From: Propionibacteriaceae bacterium
GTDB taxonomy: Bacteria; Actinomycetota; Actinomycetes; Propionibacteriales; Propionibacteriaceae
Assembly (NCBI GenBank): GCA_003158895.1
Contig: PMLO01000019.1
Location: 1 to 15,053 of the forward strand
Direction of reading: 5' to 3'
Length of the DNA stretch: 15,053 bases
Part shown: one piece after another, positions 1 to 8,030 of the stretch
Position numbering within the stretch: the stretch's first letter is position 1
Layout: the number at the start of each line of letters is the position of its first letter
Made by a program: the position numbers and the translations under genes
Notes under the pieces: generated by a model
Database searches by the model: none
What the model was told of the DNA's origin: nothing
What the model saw: only the letters and a program-made list of their open reading frames with translations

Positions 1-1
1 C

Positions 2-505
2 GGCGTGTACGTGGTCAACGGCGTGAACCTGTCGAGCGCCGACATGATCGCCCGCTACGCCGAGATGATCGACCGGTTCCCGATCTGGAGCATCGAGGAC
101 GGCCTCGGCGAGGCCGACAGCGAGGGGTGGAAGCAGCTCACGGCGACGCTCGGCGGGAAGATCCAGCTGGTCGGCGACGACAACTTCTGCACGAACCCGG
201 CGATCATCACCGCCGCCATCGCCGACGGCATCGCGAATGCCGCGCTCATCAAGGTCAACCAGATCGGTACCGTCACCGAGACGCTCGAGGCGATGCGGAT
301 CTGCCACGAGGCAGGCTACGGACAGATGGTCTCGCACCGCTCCGGTGAGACCCCCGACACGTTCATCGCCGACCTCGCGGTCGCCACGGGTTGCGGCCAG
401 ATCAAGACCGGCGCCCCGGCACGTGGCGAGCGCGTCGCCAAGTACAACCGGCTCATCCAGATCGAGGCCCAGCGTCCGGACCTCGCGTACGGCCTCGGCG
501 GCTAA
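2..505 (+). CDS. eno: Enolase (phosphopyruvate hydratase), 3' part, truncated by window edge
   Basis: Enolase interconverts 2-phosphoglycerate and phosphoenolpyruvate in the cytosol. The reading frame is open from the window edge, so only about the last 167 residues are visible; the GTG at 5 is internal, not a start. Seen in order are the metal-ligand motif SIEDG, the second metal ligand in GDDNF, the catalytic lysine in LIKVNQIGT, the SHRSGET signature, and the substrate lysine in QIKTGAP followed by ERVAKYNRLIQIE. All these key residues are present, so the enzyme should be active. It differs from the usual pattern at several places: GDDNFCTN replaces the common GDDLFVTN, the Trp of the D-W-x-G-W stretch is Ser, and the C-terminus is short (ends YGLGG). 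The gene is 84 bases upstream of a DUF1015 gene rather than next to a FtsB/DivIC-type gene as is usual for actinobacterial eno, so it may be a second, divergent copy. Confidence 0.95.
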   Translation, partial: GVYVVNGVNLSSADMIARYAEMIDRFPIWSIEDGLGEADSEGWKQLTATLGGKIQLVGDDNFCTNPAIITAAIADGIANAALIKVNQIGTVTETLEAMRICHEAGYGQMVSHRSGETPDTFIADLAVATGCGQIKTGAPARGERVAKYNRLIQIEAQRPDLAYGLGG

Positions 506-589
506 GGTTCCGAGGCTCGCTGGGAAGTCTGCGAGTGGCTCATCCCTTCTTCGCCCCTAGGCTTTGGCCTGCACCCGCGAAGGAGATCC

Positions 590-1897
590 ATGAGCCACGA
601 GCAGACACTGGCGCGCATCGGCGTACGTCTCGCTGACATCCTGCTCCCCCGCCCGGACGTCGACCTGCAGCGGTGGGCGGTGGTGGCGTGCGACCAGTAC
701 ACGGCGCAGCCCGACTACTGGGCCTCGGTCGAAGAGGTCGTGGGCGACGCGCCGTCCACGCTGCGCCTGATCTACCCGGAGGTCTACCTCGGAGAGCCGA
801 ACCCTGAGGCACGCATCGGCGCGATCAACACCGCGATGCGCGACTACCTCGCGCGTGGACTGCTCGACACGTACGAGTCGACGTTGCTGCTCGTACGGCG
901 CCAGACGGCCACCGGCGTCGTCCGTTGGGGCGTGATGGTCGCGCTCGACCTCGAGCGGTACAGCTGGAACGCCGACGACCGCACCCTGATCCGTGCCACC
1001 GAGGGCACGATCCTCGACCGGATCCCGCCCCGGAAGCGGATCCGCGAGAATGCCCCCCTTGAGCTGCCGCACATCATGGTGCTCATCTCCGACGCCATCC
1101 GGTCGGTCATCGAGCCGCTCGCGGCGACCAGCGACCACCTGACCCCCACGTACGACGTCGAGCTGATGCAGCACGGCGGCCGCGTCACGGGCTGGGCCGT
1201 ACCGGCCGAGGCGATCCCAGCGTTCGCCGATGCCCTGGCCGCGCTGTACGACGTTCTCGACCCCGCCGACCCGCTCCTGTTCGCCATGGGCGACGGGAAC
1301 CACAGCTTCGCCACCGCCAAGAGCTGCTGGGAGGATCTGAAGCCGACGCTCGGCGAGGCGGAACGCGAGACACATCCGGCCCGCTGGGCGCTCGTCGAGC
1401 TCGAGAACATCTTCGACCCCGGCCTCGAGTTCGAGCCGATCCACAGGGTCCTCTTCGACACGCCACGCGACGTGTTCGAGGCCGAGCTGGCCCGCCACTG
1501 CGGCACGTACAGCGTCTCGCCTGCTGCCTCCTCGGCAGAGCTCATGCACAGGGTCGTCGGCGCCACAGAACAGACGTTCGGCTACTGCGACGAGAGCGGG
1601 TACGCCACGTACACGCTCACTGCCCCGGAAGCCAGCATTCCCGCCGGAACGCTGCAGTCCGTGATCGACGCGCTGGTCGCCGCGGGCCACGAGGTCGACT
1701 ACATCCACGGGACGGACGCCACCGCCGACATCGGGCGCCGCGCCTCCAACCTCGGACTCTTCCTGCCCGCCGTTCCGAAGGATTCCTTCTTCGCGACGAT
1801 CGTCGCCGACGGAGCCCTCCCACGGAAGACGTTCTCCCTCGGTGAGGCGGATGACAAGCGCTACTACCTAGAGGCACGTGACATTCACTCCGGCTAG
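590..1897 (+). CDS. DUF1015 family protein (435 aa)
   Basis: Cytosolic protein of the DUF1015 family; biochemical function is not established to my knowledge. Family marks seen are IRATEGTI followed by LDRIPPR (about residues 134-148), the MGDGNHS core with ATAKS (about 233-244) and HPARWALVE (about 262-270). Length is typical. The start ATG at 590 has the strong ribosome-binding site GAAGGAGA just upstream. There is no signal peptide or membrane segment. The DGNHS core resembles the DGHHR/GxHR-type loops of ParB/sulfiredoxin-fold proteins, some of which are kinases, but that is only a resemblance. In other phyla I recall DUF1015 genes beside serA and serC (serine made from 3-phosphoglycerate); here the neighbour is enolase, which also handles phosphoglycerate. 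The next gene starts only 12 bases after the stop, so the M16 pair is probably cotranscribed with it. Confidence 0.93.
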   Translation: MSHEQTLARIGVRLADILLPRPDVDLQRWAVVACDQYTAQPDYWASVEEVVGDAPSTLRLIYPEVYLGEPNPEARIGAINTAMRDYLARGLLDTYESTLLLVRRQTATGVVRWGVMVALDLERYSWNADDRTLIRATEGTILDRIPPRKRIRENAPLELPHIMVLISDAIRSVIEPLAATSDHLTPTYDVELMQHGGRVTGWAVPAEAIPAFADALAALYDVLDPADPLLFAMGDGNHSFATAKSCWEDLKPTLGEAERETHPARWALVELENIFDPGLEFEPIHRVLFDTPRDVFEAELARHCGTYSVSPAASSAELMHRVVGATEQTFGYCDESGYATYTLTAPEASIPAGTLQSVIDALVAAGHEVDYIHGTDATADIGRRASNLGLFLPAVPKDSFFATIVADGALPRKTFSLGEADDKRYYLEARDIHSG

Positions 1898-1909
1898 GGT
1901 GGCGGCATC

Positions 1910-3190
1910 ATGGACCCCCGAATGATCACCTACCCCCTGTTCGAGAAGCGTCTCGACAACGGTCTTCGCGTCGTCGTGAACCCTGACCACAACGTGCCCG
2001 TGGTCGCGGTGAACCTCTGGTACGACGTGGGATCCGCCGACGAGGCGCCTGACAAGACGGGCCTCGCGCACCTCTTCGAACATCTCATGTTCCAGGGCTC
2101 TGCCCACGTGAAGTCCGGCGACCACATCGGCCTCGCCCAAGCCGCTGGCGGCTCGGTGAACGGCACGACCTCGTACGACCGCACGAACTACTTCGAAGCC
2201 GTGCCGACCTCCGCTGTACGGCTGATGCTGTGGATGGAGGCGGACCGCCTCGGCACGCTGCTCGATGCCGTCGACCAGTCGAGCCTCGACAACCAGCGCG
2301 AGGTGGTCAAGGAGGAGAAGCGCCAGCGGTACGACAACGTCCCGTACGGCGACGCGTGGCACCGCATCCTGGCGCTGACCTTCCCGGACGGCCATCCGTA
2401 CGCACATCCCACGATCGGCTCGATGCAGCATCTCGACGCGGCCACGCTGGCGGACATACAGGCGTTCTTCCGCGCCAACTACCGCGCCAGCCGCGTCGTC
2501 CTCACACTCTCCGGCGACGTGAGCCCTGACCAGGGTTTCCGGCTGGCCGAGCAGTACTTCGGAGACCTCCCCCGGCTGCCTGGACGACGGCGGCCGCACA
2601 TCGCGACACTGCCCCCCCACGAGGGAGTCCCTCGGAGCGACGTCTCCTCCTCAGTACCTCGAGATGCCGTGTACGCCGCGTGGCGGCTCCCGAAGGCCGG
2701 CGACCCCGATCTGGAGGCGCTCGGCCTGGCGACGTCGGTGCTCGGTGACGGGATCACGTCCCGGCTGCATCAGGCACTCGTCCGTACAGAGCTCGCCGAG
2801 GGTGCCGGCGCCTTCACAATGTCGCTCGCGCGCGGCAACTCCGTCGGCGTCGCGTCCGCACGGTGCTGGGACGGTGTGGAGCCCGAAGCGCTGGAGAGCG
2901 CGTTGATCGACTCGTGGAAGCAGTTCGTCGACGAAGGTCCGACAGATGAGGAGCACGAACGGGCGCAGGCCCAGTTCGCCCGTGAGTGGCTCACCGAGCT
3001 TGCCGCGCTCGACCAGCGTGCGGACCGGTTCGGCCAGGCCGCCACGATCCACGGGTCGCCGGACTGGGTCAACCAGAGACTCCGTACGGTCCTAGCCGTG
3101 ACGAGGGACGACGTCGTGCGCGCCACGCGCCGCTGGCTCGAACCGGACAATCGCGCGGTCCTCATCTATCGCAGGAAGGATGCGGCATGA
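1910..3190 (+). CDS. M16 family zinc peptidase, catalytic subunit (426 aa)
   Basis: Insulinase/pitrilysin-type (M16B) metallopeptidase, related to mitochondrial processing peptidase beta and bacterial YmxG-like proteins, which cleave peptides or partly unfolded proteins. The inverted zinc motif HxxEH is present as HLFEH at about residues 54-58, and the third ligand lies 76 residues later (about Glu135, in EVVKEEKRQ), matching the HxxEH-x76-E spacing of the family. The N-terminal LDNGLRVVV strand and SYDRTNYF are also typical. No signal peptide is visible. The equivalent of the Arg/Tyr substrate-binding pair is not evident in its C-terminal domain. ATG at 1910 was chosen because GGGTGG lies about seven bases upstream; ATG at 1922 lacks a site. 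The TGA overlaps the start of the next M16 gene, so the two chains are coupled and probably form a heterodimer. Confidence 0.95.
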   Translation: MDPRMITYPLFEKRLDNGLRVVVNPDHNVPVVAVNLWYDVGSADEAPDKTGLAHLFEHLMFQGSAHVKSGDHIGLAQAAGGSVNGTTSYDRTNYFEAVPTSAVRLMLWMEADRLGTLLDAVDQSSLDNQREVVKEEKRQRYDNVPYGDAWHRILALTFPDGHPYAHPTIGSMQHLDAATLADIQAFFRANYRASRVVLTLSGDVSPDQGFRLAEQYFGDLPRLPGRRRPHIATLPPHEGVPRSDVSSSVPRDAVYAAWRLPKAGDPDLEALGLATSVLGDGITSRLHQALVRTELAEGAGAFTMSLARGNSVGVASARCWDGVEPEALESALIDSWKQFVDEGPTDEEHERAQAQFAREWLTELAALDQRADRFGQAATIHGSPDWVNQRLRTVLAVTRDDVVRATRRWLEPDNRAVLIYRRKDAA

Positions 3191-4512
3191 TGTCGTCTCG
3201 CCGCCCCCGCCTCGGCCGACAGCCCGCATGGTCGTTTCCCGCTGCAGGAGAGCACCAGCTGGAGAACGGCCTGACGGTCTGGGTCTTCGACCTACCCGGC
3301 CAGTACGTGATCAGTGCCACCATGGCACTCGACCTGCCCCTCTCGGCCGAGCCGGCCGCCCGTGAAGGCATCGCCAACATCGTCGCGCACACCCTCGACG
3401 AGGGCACGCTGTCGCATCCCGGTGCGTCGTTCACCGAGACGCTCGAGAACACGGGTGCGGTCATCGGAGCCGGCGTCACGTACCTCGCGACCCACGTGAG
3501 CATCGACGTCCCCGTCACCGGGGTGGTAGATGCGTTCCCGCTGTTCGCAGACGCGATCCGTACCCCAGCCCTGGCCGACGACGATGTGCTCCGCCACATC
3601 GGACTGCGCCGCGCGGAGATCCAGCAGGTGATGGCCAACTCCGCACAACTTGCGGCCGCCCTTGTTCCGGGGGCGGTCTTCAGCGACGCGTTCCGTACGA
3701 GCAGAGCGACCGGAGGGACAACCGACACTCTGGACGCGTTCGGGGCCGACGACGTCCGCGCGTTCCAAGCCGCCCACTACAGCCCCAAGGGGGCGACGCT
3801 CGTCGTCGCGGGTGACTTCGCCGGCCTCGACCCCATCGCCCTCGCGGAGAGCGCGTTCGGCGACTGGACGCACACCGGCATCGCCACCCACCACGAGGAT
3901 CCGGCCGGAGCGGCGCCACGTCGACGCCTCATCAGTCGGCCCGATGCGGTACAGGCCGACATTCGGATCGCCGCACCCGCCATCGACCGGGCAGACCCTC
4001 GCTGGCCCGCGTTCCAGGTCGCCTGCTCGGTTCTCGGCGGTACGTTCCAGAGCCGTCTCAACACGGAGCTGCGCGAGAGGCGTGGCTTCACGTACGGCGT
4101 GTACATGTCCACCACACAGCTACGGCACGGCGGGTACGCGACCGTCGGAGGCTCTTTCCGTACCGACGTGGCCGCCGAGGCCGTCACAGAGGCCCTGCGG
4201 CTGCTCGACGTGGCCGCGAAGCCGTTCACGACCGCCGAGGTGAGAAGGGCAGTGAACTTCCTGACACGTACGGCGCCGCTGCGCTACGCGACGGCCAGCG
4301 GCGTATCGCAGCAGGCCATCGTCCTCGCCTCGATGGGCCTCGACTGGCGCCACATCGACGAGTCGGCGACTCAGCTCGCCGAAGTGACCGCCGACGACGC
4401 GACCGCGGCGTTCACCGAGATCTGGCCGAGCAACCCGGCCGTACTCGTCGTCGGAGACCCGGCCCTTGCGGACGGGCTCGGCGTGGAGGCCGAGCCCACG
4501 CCCGACCTCTAG
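3187..4512 (+). CDS. M16 family peptidase-like protein, non-zinc partner subunit (441 aa)
   Basis: Second M16 chain. The zinc motif is degenerate: at about residues 68-72 it reads HTLDE, so the catalytic Glu is Asp and the second His is Glu, and it should not bind zinc normally. In contrast, the C-terminal domain carries the LRERRGFTYGVY segment (about 295-306), the Arg/Tyr loop that in two-chain M16B enzymes binds substrate at the partner's active site. Two-domain length fits the family. ATG at 3187 overlaps the upstream TGA as ATGA and follows AGGAAGG, so translation is likely coupled; ATG at 3190 is an equally possible start. An in-frame opening reaches back to 2986 but overlaps the first M16 gene and lacks a site. 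The following gene is convergent, with 19 bases between the two stops. Confidence 0.93.
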   Translation: MMSSRRPRLGRQPAWSFPAAGEHQLENGLTVWVFDLPGQYVISATMALDLPLSAEPAAREGIANIVAHTLDEGTLSHPGASFTETLENTGAVIGAGVTYLATHVSIDVPVTGVVDAFPLFADAIRTPALADDDVLRHIGLRRAEIQQVMANSAQLAAALVPGAVFSDAFRTSRATGGTTDTLDAFGADDVRAFQAAHYSPKGATLVVAGDFAGLDPIALAESAFGDWTHTGIATHHEDPAGAAPRRRLISRPDAVQADIRIAAPAIDRADPRWPAFQVACSVLGGTFQSRLNTELRERRGFTYGVYMSTTQLRHGGYATVGGSFRTDVAAEAVTEALRLLDVAAKPFTTAEVRRAVNFLTRTAPLRYATASGVSQQAIVLASMGLDWRHIDESATQLAEVTADDATAAFTEIWPSNPAVLVVGDPALADGLGVEAEPTPDL

Positions 4513-4531
4513 GCCTCATGCCCCTGGAAGG

Positions 4532-7498
4532 TCAGCCGCCCATCGCCTTGACGGCCCTGGACACCGCGGCCTGAGCAGTCTGGTTCGCCTTCTGGTACCC
4601 GGCGAGGTCGCCGGCTGCGAGCGCCTTGTCGGCGTCCGCGAAGGCCTGCTGAGCCTCGGCCAGGGCGGCCGTGACCTCCACCTGGTTCGGCGTCGTCGTG
4701 GTGGGCGTCGTGGTGGGCGACGTGCTCGACGGAGTCGTGGTCGACGGCGTGGTCGACGGGGTCGTGGTCGAGGGCGAGGTCGACGGAGTGGTCGTCGACG
4801 GCGTGGTCGAGGGCGTGGTCGTCGGTGGCGCGTTCTCGTTGGTCGTCGCCCCGGCGTCACCGGAGAACACCTGATCGAGCGCCCCCTGCAACGTGTCGGC
4901 GATCCCGACGTGGTCACCGAAGCGCACCACGACGAATGTCAGCACCGGGAATGCGCCGCTCTGTGCCTCGTTGCGCTGGGTATAGATCGGTTCCACGTAA
5001 AGGATGCCGCCACCCACCGGCACGGTGAGCAGGTTCCCGTACATCGCCTTGGCGCTGCCCTGGTTCAAGTACGGACGCAGATCAGTGGCTACCTTCTCGT
5101 CGCGAAGGATGTTGTTGTGGGCCTGCCCCGCCCCTTCCACCTGTTGAGTGTCGGACATTCGAAGCACGCGTATCTTGCCGTAGTCCTTGCTGGACGCGTC
5201 GGCGACCACCGTCATGTACGCGGCGAGGTTCTGCCGGTTGTTCGGGCTGTAGACGGTCGTCTGACTGAACTGCGGTGATGTCTCGCCCGGGATCGTCTTG
5301 CCGTTCTGCGTGGCCGTCGGCCAGCGCACCGACATGTAGTACGTCGGTTCGAGGAGGTTCGCCGACTGGTCGACCGTCGGGTCGCTGGGGATGGCCCACA
5401 TGTCCGACGTCGAGTACCACTGGTCGGGGTCGGTCATGTGGTAGCGGGCAAGCACCTGGCGCTGCGCGCGGTACAGGTCCGTCGGGTACCGCAGGTGTGC
5501 GAGCAGCTCGGGCGAGATCGCCGACTTCGGCTGCACGGTGCCGGGGTACACCTTCATCCAGGTCTTGAGCAGTGGATCCGTCTCGTCCCACGCGTACAGG
5601 TTGACGGTGCCGTCGTACGCGTCGACGGTGGCCTTCACAGAGTTGCGGACGTAGTTGATCTCGTCGCTGGGCTGCAGCGAGGAGGTCTGCACGTTCGTGG
5701 TGGAGGCGGCGCTGCTCAGCGAGATCTTGTGACTGTTCGGATAGTTGTCGGTGGTGGTGTACGCGTCGACGATCCACACGATGCGACCGTTGACGATGGC
5801 CGGGTAGATGTCGGAGTCGGTCGTCAACCACGGAGCGACGTCCTGGACCCGCTGGGTCGGGGTGCGGTCGTACAGGATCTTCGAGTTGCTGTTCACCCGG
5901 TCGGACAGCAGCAGGTTGACGTCGCCGAACCGCGTCGCATACAACGCCTTGGTGAACGCGTTCCCGATGCCGACACCGCCGGTCCCGTCGTACGTCTTGA
6001 ACTGCTCACCCGTCGCGTCGCCGCCACCGGGGGTGTCGAACTCGATCGCCGACTGACCTGGCTGGCGCCCCACGACGACGTAGTCCTTGGCCAGCTCGCC
6101 GTAGTAGATCCGCGGCTGGTCCGCCGTCAGCAGGCCGACCGTCGGGATGTCCGCGGCCAGCCACTGGGGCTCCCCGCCGGCCTGACGGCGGTTGCCGTAC
6201 GCCGCCACGAGTCCGTACCCGTGCGTGTAGACGGTGTGCAGGTTGTTCCACTGCTTGTTCTGCAGACCGTTCTGGTCCATCTCGCGCGCCGCGATGACCA
6301 CGTCGGTCATCGTGCCGTTGATCTTGTAGCGGTCGACGTCGAGGACCGGCGCGAACGAGTAGTAGCCGCGCACCTGCTGGAGCTGCTCGTACGTGTCGCG
6401 CACCATCGACGGGTCGATCAGCCGGATGCCAGGAAGCGTCGCGGCGTCCGCCGAGAGCTGGCCCGCGTCAGCGCTGGTGGTGGCCGCATAGTCATAGATC
6501 TGGGTGTCCGCGACACCGTACGCCGCCCGAGTCGCCGTGATGTGGTTCTGGATGTACGGACGTTCCTTGTCCGGCTCGTCCGGCTTCACGGAGAACGACT
6601 GGACCACGGATGGGTAGGCGACACCGACGATGAGCGACGAGACGACCATGAGGATCGCCGCCGTGATGGGGATACGCCAGCCGGGGCGCCGAGCGTAGAC
6701 GAAGAACATGATCGCCGTGAGCAGCAGGATGACCGCGACGACTGTGTGGGCGGTGATCTGCGCGTGGTCGCCGGTGTAGGTGAGGCCGTCGAGCAGCGTG
6801 GACGACTGGAGCTCCTCACCGAAACGGTCGAGGTACGCGCCGACGCTGAACGAGAGGAGTGTCAGGCCCGCGAGCACCGAGATCTGCGCGTGTGCGCGGC
6901 GGGTGCCGAGAGCCGGCCGGTTCTGGGCATTGAGCACGCCCATCGCGAAGTTCACGACGACGGCGATCGCCAGGCAGAGGAGCAGCACTCCCAGGGCGAA
7001 GGCGTTGAGGTAGCGGTACCAGGGGTACTCGAACACGAAGAACGAGATGTCCAGCCCGAACCGCGGGTCGTTGGTGCCGAACGCGGTGCGGTTGAGGTAC
7101 GCGAGGAACGTCGACTTCGCCGAGGTCCCGCTGATGCCGGCCATGAGCCCGAAGAAGATCGCGGGCAGGGCGATGGCCAACCCGAGGCGTCGGCCGAGCA
7201 GGTCTCGGTAGCGGTTGAGCAACGCGCTGCTCGTACGGCTCGAACCTCGGATCTCCCGGGTCGACGACACCATCGTCGCGGCGACGGCGGCGGCCATGAT
7301 GATGCCGAAGCCGAAGAACAGACCCACCGAGGTCCACAGCTGCGTCGAGAAGACGATGCCGTAGCCGAGCTGCCCGAACCAGAGCTTGTCGGTCCAGACC
7401 TGGGCGAACGTGGCGAACAGCCATCCAAGGACGATCACGATGACGATCGTCGGGATGACTGCGCCGCGCCGAGTACGACCGAGCGTTGGGCTGGACAC
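4532..7498 (-). CDS. UPF0182 family membrane protein (988 aa)
   Basis: Large actinobacterial UPF0182 (COG1615) protein of unknown function, like M. tuberculosis Rv3193c. The N-terminal 300 residues hold about seven hydrophobic helices (first VIPTIVIVIVLGWLFATF, last near ITAAILMVVSSLIVGVAYP). A long, mostly polar domain of about 600 residues follows, containing family stretches such as KERPYIQNHI, HGYGLVAAY and RIVWIVDAYTTTDNYP, expected outside the membrane. The C-terminus is a Thr/Pro/Ser-rich linker followed by an Ala-rich helix (ALAEAQQAFADADKALAAGD) seen in many relatives. GTG at 7498 is chosen because AAGGAG lies seven bases upstream; the frame stays open to an ATG at 7600, but that stretch overlaps the upstream gene and is not membrane-like. 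It is the last gene of the minus-strand operon, 22 bases after the PPA1309-type gene. Confidence 0.95.
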   Translation of the reverse strand: MSSPTLGRTRRGAVIPTIVIVIVLGWLFATFAQVWTDKLWFGQLGYGIVFSTQLWTSVGLFFGFGIIMAAAVAATMVSSTREIRGSSRTSSALLNRYRDLLGRRLGLAIALPAIFFGLMAGISGTSAKSTFLAYLNRTAFGTNDPRFGLDISFFVFEYPWYRYLNAFALGVLLLCLAIAVVVNFAMGVLNAQNRPALGTRRAHAQISVLAGLTLLSFSVGAYLDRFGEELQSSTLLDGLTYTGDHAQITAHTVVAVILLLTAIMFFVYARRPGWRIPITAAILMVVSSLIVGVAYPSVVQSFSVKPDEPDKERPYIQNHITATRAAYGVADTQIYDYAATTSADAGQLSADAATLPGIRLIDPSMVRDTYEQLQQVRGYYSFAPVLDVDRYKINGTMTDVVIAAREMDQNGLQNKQWNNLHTVYTHGYGLVAAYGNRRQAGGEPQWLAADIPTVGLLTADQPRIYYGELAKDYVVVGRQPGQSAIEFDTPGGGDATGEQFKTYDGTGGVGIGNAFTKALYATRFGDVNLLLSDRVNSNSKILYDRTPTQRVQDVAPWLTTDSDIYPAIVNGRIVWIVDAYTTTDNYPNSHKISLSSAASTTNVQTSSLQPSDEINYVRNSVKATVDAYDGTVNLYAWDETDPLLKTWMKVYPGTVQPKSAISPELLAHLRYPTDLYRAQRQVLARYHMTDPDQWYSTSDMWAIPSDPTVDQSANLLEPTYYMSVRWPTATQNGKTIPGETSPQFSQTTVYSPNNRQNLAAYMTVVADASSKDYGKIRVLRMSDTQQVEGAGQAHNNILRDEKVATDLRPYLNQGSAKAMYGNLLTVPVGGGILYVEPIYTQRNEAQSGAFPVLTFVVVRFGDHVGIADTLQGALDQVFSGDAGATTNENAPPTTTPSTTPSTTTPSTSPSTTTPSTTPSTTTPSSTSPTTTPTTTTPNQVEVTAALAEAQQAFADADKALAAGDLAGYQKANQTAQAAVSRAVKAMGG
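4689..4834 (-). repeat. Thr/Pro/Ser low-complexity repeat inside the UPF0182 gene
   Basis: Imperfect tandem repeats based on units such as gtcgacggcgtggtc on the plus strand. On the coding strand they encode about 48 residues of repeated TTTPSTTPS-like sequence between the large extracytoplasmic domain and the C-terminal helix. Such a linker is likely flexible and could be glycosylated or span cell-wall space. The near-identical units make length variation by slippage plausible. Confidence 0.9.
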
Positions 7499-7520
7499 AG
7501 CGGTGCTCCTTGCGTGAGGT

Positions 7521-8030
7521 TCAGTCGGACAGGGTAGCGAGCAGGGCTGTGGACAGCCCCGGGGCGAGGTTCTCCCCGCCGAGAAGCTCGGATGGGTCAC
7601 TGCGGACCCGTGCGACAGCGTGACGTTCGCCGGTACGGAGCACGCCCGTCACGAGCCTGAGCTCCTGGCGGTGCGGGTGGTTCGAGACCGCGTCGCTGGC
7701 CTGCGCGGGATCGTCGGGCAGTTCCGACTCGTACTGCGAGGGCAGGAATGCCCGCTCGACGCTGAGGACGCACCCTGTCACCGTCGCGGGCCAGGCCAGG
7801 TGCGCGAGCGCCTCATGGAGCGCGAGGCCGTTGTGGAAGTCCTCCTGCTCGATGCTCGACAGGTGGCCTTCTGGGTGCTCCGCTCCGAGCTGACCGGCGA
7901 GTTCTGGCGCGGCATCAAGGAGCTCGGCCGTCGGCACGAGGGCGAACAGTCGGGAGGGCTGGTCCCATCCGGATCGGCCGACGTGGCGCTCGACGTCGAG
8001 GACCGCGGCCGCCAACGCGTCGTTCAGCAT
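7521..8030 (-). CDS. PPA1309 family protein (169 aa)
   Basis: Small soluble protein of the actinobacterial PPA1309 family, named after a Propionibacterium acnes protein; function unknown. It begins MLNDALAAAVLDVERHV and contains the family-like stretches WDQPSRLFALVPTAELL, SSIEQEDF, LAWPATVTGCVLSVERAFLP and HRQELRLVTGVLR. No signal peptide or membrane helix is seen. The ATG overlaps the last seven bases of the PDZ protease gene and the UPF0182 start follows 22 bases after its stop, so it is the middle gene of a three-gene operon. Its place between two membrane proteins suggests a cytosolic partner of one of them; this is inference. No metal or nucleotide motif is obvious. Confidence 0.85.
   Translation of the reverse strand: MLNDALAAAVLDVERHVGRSGWDQPSRLFALVPTAELLDAAPELAGQLGAEHPEGHLSSIEQEDFHNGLALHEALAHLAWPATVTGCVLSVERAFLPSQYESELPDDPAQASDAVSNHPHRQELRLVTGVLRTGERHAVARVRSDPSELLGGENLAPGLSTALLATLSD

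Noticed and set aside
557..1708. 383-codon frame on the minus strand opposite DUF1015
   Set aside because: Shadow frame produced by high third-position GC; no motif, and the plus-strand gene has a strong ribosome-binding site and family motifs.
4466..5278. 270-codon plus-strand frame with Arg/Gly repeats
   Set aside because: The repeats are the reverse of the Thr/Pro linker of the UPF0182 gene; not a separate protein.
5438..7537. 699-codon open frame on the plus strand opposite the UPF0182 gene
   Set aside because: It mirrors the minus-strand gene in a GC-rich genome; its product is a low-complexity Val/Arg/Asp/Gly-rich sequence without domains, while the minus strand encodes an unmistakable family.
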